From Syncephalastrum monosporum B8922 (Eukaryota; Mucoromycota; Mucoromycetes; Mucorales; Syncephalastraceae), in contig JNEN01001279.1 in assembly GCA_000697355.1 (NCBI GenBank), forward strand, positions 1-51,917: a DNA stretch of 51,917 nucleotides, read 5' to 3'. How positions within the stretch are numbered: position 1 is the first letter of the stretch; every line of letters starts with the position of its first letter. Positions 10,032 through 19,461 of the stretch are shown piece after piece. The position numbers and the translations under genes are program-made. The notes below the pieces were generated by a model, which was not told the origin of the DNA, searched no databases, and saw only the letters and a list, made by a program, of their open reading frames with translations.

Positions 10032-10860
10032 ATGGAAGAAGAAAACACACATTCGAGAGAAGAGGATATTCAAAGGGTAACCCGAAGAAGATTAAAAGCC
10101 GAGAGATAGGCGCTCATGATGCTTGTTTGGGTATGTCGTCTAGATAGCCAAGGAGCTCACGATGCGTCTACAGTACGCGCGATTCAAAGTGGAGAGCGGG
10201 ATGGTCAGCAATAGCCTCCCGGAAGTGGAAGACGTTGTTCGTGAAAAAGATGACATGGCAGGCCAGGATATCGAGAAAACAGATGAGAATGACGCCTGGC
10301 TTTACTTGCCACCTTCGCCACCGACCACGGTATCCATCCATCAAATACGACGCAGCAGCGGCAGCAGTAATGAGAGTTTTGGCAGCATCACGACGGCGGG
10401 CCGACTGCGAAGGCAAAAACAGCAAAGAAAACGGTCTCAGCTACCCGAGGAGGACGCTGCCCACAATTTGATGATGCTCATGGCTCATAAGCAACCGACA
10501 CAGCCTTATGCGACGCCGCCCACGACGGGTCGTCGGAAAAAGATAACCTCGAAGCAGCAGAAAAAGAAAGCCAAGGCAACAGCGACCTCGAGCCACGCGA
10601 GCCTAGGCGAGACAGAGAAAACGACACCGACGCTGCCTTCCTTTGAAACATTGACGCGACAAGTACCCGATTACGACTGGCGCAGCCGGCAGCTGGCCCA
10701 GGAGGCATGGGCGAGTGCCGGTCAGATGCGGCCAGACACAGTGGCCTCCGCCTCGGCGCGTCTGCCTCATCTCCCGCCGCAAGGGTTCGGAGGCAGTGTG
10801 GAGTCTCACGAACCACTCGCATCTCCTTCTTCACGCTCGTATCACCAAGCCGCCAAATAA
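10032..10860 (+). CDS. Whi5/Nrm1-like G1/S transcription regulator (GTB motif)
   Basis: Exon 1 is 10032-10076 and exon 2 10144-10860, with a 67-nt intron (GTAACC to TCTAG). They join in frame to 253 residues. The junction reconstructs DIQRIAKELTMRLQYARFKV, which matches the short GTB motif of fungal Whi5/Nrm1 proteins (helical R-L-x-Y-A-x-F-K-V, then S-L-x-E-V-E). These proteins dock on SBF/MBF and restrain G1/S transcription. The remainder is disordered: Ser/Pro-rich with an LPPSPP segment, two Arg/Lys-rich tracts that may act in nuclear import, and a later PDYDWRSRQLAQEAWA segment. Starting at the internal ATG 10162 would cut the motif in two, so the spliced start is preferred. Assignment rests on the motif alone, and the target transcription factor is unknown. 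The methyltransferase gene follows 81 bp downstream on the same strand. Confidence 0.65.
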
Positions 10861-10941
10861 AATCATGGCCGCCTCCTCTGCAAGAGCGTATTTTCTCCTT
10901 TTTTTTCTTCTTGTTTTTCTTTGGTCATTCCTGTTTCCTCC

Positions 10942-12133
10942 ATGCTGGGTACAGTCGCTTACGCAGCGTTGGCTCCCTGCCTGATCGTTGCCATGTCGCC
11001 GTCTTGGCTGCAATATAGTGCGCTGTATTGTCATGGTATGGGAATGGGTTTACTCTTATTCTTTGCGATGACGCGATCCAACCGCGACAGCGACCTGTAC
11101 AATCTACGAAATATACTGTTCAACGTGCCTCTGCCGCCTCGGACGTTGTGGTTCAATATGGGACTCTGGAAAGACGAAGGCGACTCGTATCCCGATGCAT
11201 GTGAAAGGCTAGTCAAGGCCGTGGCAGACGTTGTCAAGATTGGCAAGGGCGCTTCAGTTCTCGGTAAAACTATTAATGCCCCTCACGGTTCATCGAATGA
11301 ACCTTATCTTTTTTAACCCGTCGCATTCTACCGAATTCCAGACGTCGGATATGGTTGCGGTGACTCTTGCTTTCTCCTTGCAGGTACGGGCACGTAAAGA
11401 AGGAAGACAGCGGAATATGCATTCATATTATCACTTCTATGACAGACCGCCACCAATGCCAAGTCACGGTATGCAAGTCGCCGTCTGTGCTGCTGTGTTT
11501 TTTTTTATCTGTTTATCACATTTAACTTATTTGGGGGTGTCGGCCGCGCAGGGTGTCACAAATGAAGACGGACAATGGCGGATCTCCCAAGCACGTCATC
11601 GACAGTACCACAGCGAATTGCCTGTCAAGCTTGTACGCGGCTCGGCGGTCGACATTGAGAACTTGTTCCAAGACCAAACCTTTGATCATGTCACGTGCAT
11701 TGATGCGGCCTATCACTTTAATACTCGACTGCACTTCTTCAAGGCGGCGCACGCCAAGCTCGCGCCCGGAGGCACGCTCGGTTTGTTCGATCTCACATTC
11801 GATATCCAAGGTCCGGGCTGGTGTCAGTGGATCGTGAGACAGATGAGCCAGCTCCTGGGCGTGCCGGCGGCCAATCTGATCAACGTCAAAGCGTACGAGG
11901 AACAGCTGGCGTCGACTGGGTTTGTGGAGGTGCAGCTGCACCGTCTGACGGCGGATGAGGTATTTGGCGGACTGAGCAATTGGGTTCGGCGGCAACGTGA
12001 CCTGGCCGATTCATGGGACGTGCTGGCGGTGCATCACGACCTGTTCATGCGAGGCAGTGCATGGACGTTTGATTTATTCGCGCGGTATGGCTGGGTGAGC
12101 CCAGTGATTGTCTGTGGGCGCAAACCACGCTGA
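10942..12133 (+). CDS. Membrane-anchored SAM-dependent methyltransferase
   Basis: Four exons are inferred: 10942-11263, 11342-11383, 11446-11468 and 11552-12133 (322 residues). Splicing rebuilds SAM motif I, ASVLDVGYGCGDSCFLLA, across intron 1, then DRHQCQVTG and VTNEDGQW across introns 2 and 3. Exon 3 is a 23-nt microexon. The acidic post-motif region DHVTCIDAAYHFNTR and the motif LAPGGTLGLFDL follow, as in class I methyltransferases of the Methyltransf_11/cyclopropane synthase-like type. The N-terminus has two hydrophobic segments (VAYAALAPCLIVAM and GMGMGLLLFFAM), suggesting attachment to an internal membrane. The substrate is not deducible. ATG 10942 is the first ATG in the frame; an earlier ATG at 10865 is in another frame. 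A small upstream exon cannot be excluded. Confidence 0.8.
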
Positions 12134-12754
12134 ACAATGTGGGGTTTGTTTATATGTCATGTTGAAAAATGCCTTATGTAAGGCTGGCAAAATGTAAATG
12201 ACGGGTTCTTTCGGGTCCCAGGCCCGACTCGCCCGACCGCGGGACTGCAAAAAAAATAAAATAAAAATAAATCAAGCAGAAACCTTGCAGAACGGTTGGA
12301 AACAGTGGAGACGGCAAACTACAAAAAGATGGAGCAAGCAAGCGAGAGTATTATGTCATCTCAGTTGTCAGGAGGGACGCAGGATGACCGAGTGTTCAAG
12401 TGTGATAATGTATGTAGAAAGTAAGGTTGAATAACAAATTATTACGGATGATGCCGGAAATTGAAACCCGCCGTTTGCCGTGAGAGGAAGACTCGCTTTT
12501 TCTTTCAGCCGCTTTTTTTTCGTTTTGCGCTGACGAAGACCCCGACCCTTTCAAAGTATAATCCGCTTTTTTCTTCTTTACTGTATACTCTTTCTCCACA
12601 CTTTTCAACACCACCACCACCACCACCACCACACTCTCATACTCAACAGGAGTTCCATATCATCCCCTCTCTCTTTTCTCTTTGTCTTTTCTCACTCTTC
12701 CTCGCGTGATCTTCATCTTTTTCATATCTTCTTGCACCCATCCAAATATACACC
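12134..12754. other. Intergenic promoter region of KGD2
   Basis: Holds the 3' flank of the methyltransferase gene and the KGD2 leader. The last 200 bases are strongly CT-rich (CTCTCTCTTTTCTC-type tracts) and run up to the CACC-ATG start context. An ACC trinucleotide run lies at about 12608-12633. No other gene seen. Confidence 0.6.
12608..12633 (+). repeat. (ACC)n microsatellite in the KGD2 leader
   Basis: About eight consecutive ACC units lie 120 bp before the KGD2 start codon, within the pyrimidine-rich leader. Confidence 0.85.
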
Positions 12755-14547
12755 ATGCAGTGCTCTTCTAGTCGTATTGCCCTCCGTGCACTTTCTGGCT
12801 CCACCCGCCGCATCGCTTCTTCCTCCATCCGCGCCTCGAACGGCATCGCCCGCCAGGCAAGACAATTCCACGTCCAGGCTCCTGCTGCCATGTACATGCT
12901 CGGCTCGGATCGCTTCAAGTAAGGACCTTCTCTTTTCTTCTCTTCTCTTCTTCTCTTTCTTTCTATGAAAATCCTCATCGAAACGCGTTCTCATCCTTTG
13001 CCCTCTTTCTCTCTGCCTTATTTTACTGCCTTCCAGCCATCCCTTAAAGAACAGTGTCGTGCGACACCAAGTCAGAACTTATGGTAAGTTAAGCTTTGGA
13101 GGCTCTGCAAATCACGCGTTCTCTTTCTCACGGGTTGCTTCTTTAACGTTCGTCCAGCCGACAAGGTCGTGCAAGTTCCCCAGATGGCCGAGTCTATTTC
13201 GGAAGGCACTCTGAAACAGTGGATGAAGCGTAAGTAGCGAATGGGGGTTGCCAATGACAGACATATGGAAGCGGTTCCACTCAATTCATGATGACGTTAT
13301 TGTCTATTACGTCCTGCAGAGGTCGGCGAGTTCGTGCAACAAGACGAGGAAATCGCCACGATCGAAACGGACAAGGTCGACGTGACCGTCAACTCGCCTG
13401 CGTCGGGTACCATCATCGAGCTCTATGCCCAGGAAGAGGACAATGTCGCTGTGGGCGCTGACTTCTTCAAGCTGGAACTTGGCGACGCGCCCAAGGAGGG
13501 TAAGCCACAGAGATGCTTTGTTCCTATGGGAGCAGTTGGTTAAATTCGCGTTCCCTTGTTCCCATAGGTGCCGCTCCTCCCAAGAAGGAAGAGCCCAAGA
13601 AGGAAGAGGAGCCCAAGCAGGAATCCAAACCTGCCGAGGAACCCAAGAAGGAGGAACCCAAGAAGGAGGAGCCCAAGAAGGAGGCGCCCAAGCCTGCCGC
13701 CGAGAAGCCCGCGTCGGCTGCTGCTCCTGCGCCTGCCGATGAGGGTAAGAAGGTCTTTGGCAACCGTGGCGAGACCCGTGTCAAGATGAACCGCATGCGC
13801 TCGCGTATTGCCGAGCGTCTGAAGCAGTCGCAGGACACGGCCGCGTCGCTCACTACCTTCAACGAGATTGACATGACCAACCTCATGGGTCTCCGTTCCG
13901 AATTCAAGGACGCCGTCCTCAAGAAGCACGGCGTCAAGTTTGGCTTCATGTCCGCATTCACCAAGGCTTCGGCGATCGCTCTCTCCGAGATCCCTGCTGT
14001 CAACGCCACCATTGAGGGCAACGAGATTGTCTACCACGACTACGTCGATATCTCGGTCGCTGTCTCGACTCCTAAAGGTTTGGTCACCCCCGTCCTCCGC
14101 AACGTCGAGGACATGGATTACATTGGCATCGAGAAGAACATTGCCGCTCTCGGCCAGAAGGCTCGCGATAACAAGATCACCATCGAGGACCTCGCCGGTG
14201 GCACCTTCACCATCTCGAACGGTGGCATCTTTGGCTCCCTCATGGGCACCCCCATCATCAACCTGCCCCAGTCCGCTATTCTCGGTATGCACGGTATCAA
14301 GGAGCGGCCAATCGTCGTCAATGGCAAGGTAAAGCAGACCCAAAAACCAAAAAAAAAAAAATGCGCATGTCGATGGCATAGATACTCACACAGTTACGCG
14401 TCGTTATTGTAGATTGAAATCCGTCCCATGATGTACGTTGCCTTGACGTATGATCACAGAATCATTGACGGCCGTGAGGCTGTCACCTTCCTCATCAGAA
14501 TCAAGGAGATGGTGGAGGACCCTAGACGGTTGTTGCTTGGTCTCTAA
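12755..14547 (+). CDS. KGD2: Dihydrolipoyl succinyltransferase, E2 of 2-oxoglutarate dehydrogenase
   Basis: Six exons are inferred: 12755-12918, 13037-13083, 13158-13229, 13320-13499, 13568-14328 and 14413-14547 (452 residues). It transfers succinyl groups to CoA in the mitochondrial TCA cycle. An Arg/Ser-rich presequence (about residues 1-65) precedes the lipoyl domain, which begins [15 protein letters not shown] and has the lipoylated lysine in [12 protein letters not shown] (about K113). A Lys/Glu/Pro linker with repeated EEPKK follows, then the catalytic acyltransferase domain from about [15 protein letters not shown] to the end. The active-site motif [12 protein letters not shown] gives His about 423 and Asp about 427. 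There is no peripheral subunit-binding domain, as usual for eukaryotic succinyltransferases, and this separates it from pyruvate dehydrogenase E2. All five introns are GT-AG and phase-consistent. Confidence 0.95.
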
Positions 14548-14851
14548 AGGAAAAGAAAAAAACAAAAACTCATCCCATTCCTCAAAAAAATAACATAAAC
14601 CGCTTGTATTTTGGTCTCTTCATCTTCCTTGTCTCCGTTCAACTTCACCATTTGAACATGCATTTCTGGTTTTTTTTGTTGTTTTTTTTTTGTTATATTT
14701 TTTGTTATCCTGCTAACTGATGTGAGGTGAGGAACTACGAGAAATTATAAAGCTCAAATGTCACGATGGACGCAAAAAGGGGGGGCGCCGCAAGTATAGA
14801 AGGCAGCGCAAGAGTGGAAAAAGGAAAAAAAAAAAAGTCGAGATCTGAGCA
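14548..14851. other. Convergent intergenic region between KGD2 and the His/Asp-rich gene
   Basis: A shared 3' region of about 300 bp with T-rich and A-rich runs typical of polyadenylation zones. Nothing else seen. Confidence 0.55.
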
Positions 14852-16009
14852 TTAGGCTTCGGTGCCGGCACTACGTGGATAGCAAAAAGCAGAGATCAGT
14901 CACTGCCGGCTCTTTCATTTGAATGGAGCAGGTACTTACACGCTTACAGCATCGTCCGCTTTGTTTTTCCTGTTCTGACTCCGAGCTTTGCTGTTCCAGG
15001 CGGCTTGCACAAAGTGATTGATCAGCCAGTTATCCACGCACTCGGTCGTGGGGAGGCCAAGGGCGGCTGCATGAGGGATGGCAGCCCGGATCAGGTGCTG
15101 CTTGTGCTCCTCGTCCAGTCTGTGGTAGGTCGGCACTTGGTTGTCGGGCGCTTGTGCAGCCAGATGCTTGGCGATGGGGCTGCACTGCGAACGAAGGAAG
15201 CGCGACAGCTCTTTGCGGGCAGGCTCAAACTCGAGCTGCGGCATGATGGTGCGGAGGTACTGATCGATGTCTTCGTTTTTGAGGGCAGAGGCCGGGATGG
15301 TGTGGCCCTCTGCATTGACCGGGTGAGGGATGTTATCCGGGTGTCCATTGTGCTTGTCGTGCGAGTAATCCGTCAGCACGTCGTCTGCGTCATGGTCATG
15401 CTCATGGTCATATTCAGCGTCATGGTCATCCTCGGGTCCGTGTCCGCGCTCCTTTGTCTGTTGGTCGTGCTCCTCCATCAGATCTGCCCAGCTCTTCTTG
15501 TCCTCTTCTGCTAAGGCCACGTCCTCAGCCGCGCTTTCGTTTTCTTTTGCGTCGTTCTTTGCTTCGCTCTTCTTGGGTTTGCGGCCGCGCGAGCTGGCGC
15601 GCTTGGCGGTCGACGCGGAGGCGGCCTTCTTTTTGGTGGCGCGCTCGCTCTGGGCCGGCTTGGGCGTGCCTGGTTCAGCGGGGGCAGGCGCGAGTGTGCT
15701 TGTGATGGACAGGGCGTTGGTTCGAAGCGCAGCATCAGCACCAGCAACACCCAGCTTATCGAGACGCGTCAGGACCGTATCGAGTTTGTCCATAAGCTGG
15801 TGATGGTGTCGTTCGCGTTGCTCGAATTCGCGTTGGGCAATGTGCTCAAAGAGCGCGGACAGCTGCGGAATGTCGGTGGCATGGCCAGCTGTCCAGTCGG
15901 CCAGCTCCGATGTTGGTGCCTCATCCTCAGGCACCTTGGCCTCTTTGGCTTGCTTGCTCTTGCTCGCGCGCTTCGTCGTCGTTTCGGTGGAGGCTTTCTT
16001 TGCTCCCAT
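14852..16009 (-). CDS. Uncharacterised Lys-rich protein with coiled coil and His/Asp tract
   Basis: Exon 1 is 16009-14940 and exon 2 14870-14852, with a 69-nt intron (GTAAGTACC to CGTAG). Together they give 362 residues ending DDAVSVAGTEA; without splicing the frame stops six residues early. In order it has a Lys/Ala-rich N-terminus and a coiled-coil-like helix (LSALFEHIAQREFEQRERHH then LMDKLDTVLTRLDKLG). An AT-hook-like SSRGRKPKK and a metal-binding-looking DHDAEYDHEHDHDADD tract follow. Last comes a globular C-terminal domain of about 110 residues containing IDQYLRTIMPQLEF, CSPIAKHLAAQAPD and ECVDNWLINHFVQAAWNS. The family is not recognised. DNA binding is a guess from the AT-hook-like and basic segments. 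Confidence 0.75.
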
Positions 16010-17144
16010 ACTGGAAAAAGGAGGCGTATGAACAGAAAGAAAGAGAAAAAGAGGTGAGTGTTTTTGGTTCTTTTGCTCATTTTAAAACTGCGGTTAATCG
16101 GACGAGTGCGTTGCTCATGATACCTTTGGCTTGGATAAGAAGTAGAAAAAGGTCCTCTCTTTGTTATGGGAATAAAATGTAAAAGGACAAGGAAAATTGG
16201 AAAAGCGTCCGTCGCTGATTAGAAAATCTGTCGGTCGCATGTTACCCACAATTTAAAGTACACGTCATGATCAAGGCAGTTTAAGTTTTGTACAGTAACT
16301 GAGCCGAGCCATGTATATACGCACACGCGTCGTGCTGTATACTGTATATTGCACTGTGTGTTGCGTTTGTGTAGACGTGCTAAATATATATAAACAGCTA
16401 AAGGGCCTTGAATGCGGAACCTGACCTAAGATTGGCAGCTGGCACATGCCGTGAAACATCAATATGAAACAGTCCATGGCTCTTTTGTCATACTAATGAA
16501 AGACGACGTGTGCCCCATTTTCTCTCCTCGTCTTTGTATTCTGACACTATCGCCTTTTTGACTCCACTTTTAGAAATACACAGGTCACATGAATATGTCC
16601 ATTGTTTTGACGTGATAAGCAGACACTTGTGCTCTCCTTGGAAACCGCGGACGTATCCAGGAAACGGGACTTCTCTCCAAAAAGTGCTCCATTTTGCTTT
16701 TATCTCCCGAATTTGGCAAATGCACTGGCTGTGTCGTCCCAAGCGTCCCCCCCCCTTTGAAATTCGTCAAGGGATAATGCAGCTGCAGACAATTAGAATG
16801 AAATCAAGATTCGAGCTATCTCTGGATATTCCAATCTAAAACAAGCTATCCTGCTGGCCTGAATAAATAAAGTATATAAAAAACAAAGGGACGGCTATGT
16901 GTATGCTAGTGTGTATTTATGAGGGTCTCAAACGATCAGCACGCATCGTTGCTATAGCCATTGACTGCCTCTGTGCTCGTAATGAGGCATGGTATCTACA
17001 AAAGAACGAATCGCAAGCAGGCTCTTCCATGGTTATCAGTGATCTTTTGAAATTGGAAAGGCAGCAGCAATGCCACTCTGTGTAATAATTTCAACGACAG
17101 CAGCTCTTTTTTATTTTTCTTATTTTTTTTCTTCTCTGTCAAAT
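16010..17144. other. Divergent intergenic region, no gene seen
   Basis: About 1.1 kb between two divergently transcribed genes, so it should hold both promoters. A CT/T-rich leader lies directly before the NSA1 start (about 17100-17140). A C9 tract sits at about 16747 and a TATATATA stretch near 16385. Frames present are short and unbiased. Confidence 0.6.
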
Positions 17145-18430
17145 ATGCGTTTCTTCACAGGCGACGAGTCCGGTTTAGTAAAATGTAAGATCCCCACGAA
17201 CTGAAAGACAAGGTGACTCAATCGCAGGTCCATGAAGCCGTGGTGCTGCCGCCCAAGTCCAGCGATCGCCCTCAGAAGCGATCCAAGGCTGCAGAAGACG
17301 ATGGCGAAGCCTCCAAACAGCAGAAAGTGCCTGTCACCCAAAACTTTGGCAAGGTCGACAAATCAAGGGCGATCCAGCACATGACCTGGGCGCCATTCAA
17401 CGAGCAAAAGCACATTGTCGTGGCGCGTGCCAATGGTGCGATTGACTATCTTTCGCCCGAGACGGGCGAGGTTGTCAAGACCTTCCAAGACACACAGGCC
17501 AAAAGCGGGTTCGTGGGTCTGTACGCCAACGCAACGCACATCACGACCTGTACGACCGACGGTGTGCTTCGACACACGCCATGCGCTGACGATGCCCTGA
17601 GCGATCCCGTCGGCCAGCTTGGCGCCGATCTCACCGTGATGCGCGGCAATGCTCACCGGCAAGTCGCGGTGGGTGGCCAGAAGAAGGACCTGCTCGTCTA
17701 TGATCTGGAGCGTCTCCAGGAAGCTCCCAAGGAATCAAAGAGAAAGAAGGAGAAGCCACACGGCGCGATTTTCCAGGCGAAGAATGTAAGCAGAGAATGA
17801 AGGAGAGAAAATGAGACAACAGTTTGGTTGCGGGGACTGATGACGCATGGCATTGTGTGCATTGATATGTATATTTAGGTGCCCAACGACTTTTTGAATC
17901 TCGAGGTCCCGATTCATATCCGAGATCTGCAGTTTATGAATGCGGAGGGCAACACCATCGCGACCGCAACGCATTACCACCAGATCCGAATCTACGATAC
18001 CAAAGCCCAGCGCCGGCCCGTCCACGACTGGGAGGTCGGCAAGCATCCGCTGACGACGCTGCGCGTCGGTGGTGAGCATCAGCTGCTGTACGCAGACACG
18101 ATGAGCAACGTGGGCATGATTGACGTGCGCACGGGCCGCGTCGCCGCCCATTTCAAGGGATTCAGCGGTGCCGCCACCGATCTCGTCGCTCTTGGAAACC
18201 ATCATGTGGCCAGCGTCTCGCTTGACAGGTTCCTGCGCGTGCACGAAATGACGTCGACGTTCCGTCAGCTCGAGCACAAGGTCTACCTCAAGCAGCGCCT
18301 GTCCTGCATCCTCTACGACGAAGACTACAAGCACCCGGATTCGGAGGAAGTCAACGAGGAGGAGGAGGAAGCCTTATGGGATGGGTTAGAAAAAGTGGAG
18401 AAGAAGAAACGAAAGCATGCATCATCATAG
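17145..18430 (+). CDS. NSA1: Nsa1/WDR74-like 60S ribosome biogenesis factor, apparent frameshift near the 5' end
   Basis: The start MRFFTGDESGLVK at 17145 is the typical Nsa1/WDR74 N-terminus. About 17 codons in, the frame reaches TGA, while the conserved body continues in another frame with no ATG of its own nearby. One extra base in the CCCC run at 17192-17195 would join the two. No GT-AG intron fits. The rest is regular: exon body to 17785, a 93-nt intron 17786-17878, and a final exon to 18430. The WD40-type beta-propeller is followed by the family signature around LDRFLRVHEMTSTFRQLEHK and VYLKQRL. An acidic run and a KKKRKHASS basic nucleolar tail end the protein. Family members act with the Rix7/NVL AAA-ATPase in nucleolar pre-60S maturation. 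Either an assembly error or a damaged allele is possible. Confidence 0.85.
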
Positions 18431-18607
18431 ATCATATAGTATGAAAAACCCTTGCATTTTCAATATCACATCGCATTAATTTTCTTTTTTATTTTTGCTG
18501 GTTTGGTTTCTGGAACATTTTTTTTTAATTCCTTGTCTTATTCCATCTTTTCCTTACTACCTTTTTTTCCCTTTTTTATAACCATATACACACGCTCTTG
18601 CATAACC

Positions 18608-19322
18608 ATGGCGCCCCGTAAAACGCTTACGAAAGAGCAAGAGAAAGAACTCGACCACATTTCGTTCGTAGCCGGCGTAAAGGGCGCAGCCGTGGGCGCA
18701 TCGATCGGCGCCGTGGCTACTTATATGACCTATAAGCGTTCCTCGAGCTTTCGTCAATTGTCCAGAGCCATGCAAAGTATTTTCCTCGCATCGGGTAGGG
18801 CTGTTTTTATCTGTCATCACCACTATCCTATCATGTGCTAACATGACGGGAACAGGCGGTGCCACCGGCTACCTGTTTGCGGCTGCCCGCGCCGCAAGCC
18901 GCTACGCGAACTACGAGCTGGGCTATGCAGACGAAACCATGGTCACCAACCTGGAGCACCTGCGCACGTTCCGGAAACACCCCGACGAGACCTCGACGCA
19001 CCGCGCGCTGCGCTACCTCAACGACAACCGCTGGCCACTCATCGGCGGCTCCTGGGCCGTGTCGATGGTGGGCGCGCTCGGCTACACCTTCTCCAACAAG
19101 TACCTCACGACCCAGCAAAAGCTTGTGCAGGCGCGTATGTATGCCCAGGCCGCGACGCTCGTGGTGCTGCTCGCGTCGGCCAGTCTGTCCATTTACATGG
19201 GCGAGGACCATGACAAGCAGCGCCAGGTCGACGAGCCGGATGCACAGCTTCGCGCGGTGCTCAACTTGCCGCACGAAGAGAAACGACGCGTCCAGCCCGC
19301 GTCTCCGTCCGAAAAGGAATAA
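18608..19322 (+). CDS. RCF2: Respiratory supercomplex factor 2 (HIG1 domain)
   Basis: Exons 18608-18794 and 18856-19322 with a 61-nt intron give 217 residues. The N-terminal half has a Gly/Ala-rich membrane hairpin (GVKGAAVGASIGAVATYM, and ASGGATGYLFAAARAA across the splice). The C-terminal half is a HIG1 domain: a first helix WPLIGGSWAVSMVGALGYTF, the family linker QKLVQARMYAQAAT, and a second helix LVVLLASASLSIYMG. This two-part layout is that of Rcf2, which supports cytochrome bc1-cytochrome oxidase supercomplexes in the mitochondrial inner membrane, rather than the shorter Rcf1. There is no cleavable presequence, as expected. A CT/T-rich leader precedes the ATG. Confidence 0.88.
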
Positions 19323-19461
19323 GCTATAGAACAAAATGCAAACTAAAACAAAGAGAGAAATATACACTATGCGATGCCAAAAATAAGTGTGGTTTATTAT
19401 TTTTTATTCTTTCTTTCTTTCTTTCTTTTTTTTTTTTTTTTTACTCTCTTTCTCTCTCTTC

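Noticed and set aside
13540..14379. 279-codon minus-strand frame opposite KGD2
   Set aside because: Antisense shadow of strongly biased coding sequence; it contains repeated Leu/Gly strings and no independent motif.
17181..17240. An intron starting GTAAGATCC to bridge the NSA1 frame break
   Set aside because: Every AG within reach gives a wrong frame or a length of 28-43 nt, below the smallest accepted intron (49 nt) in this window.
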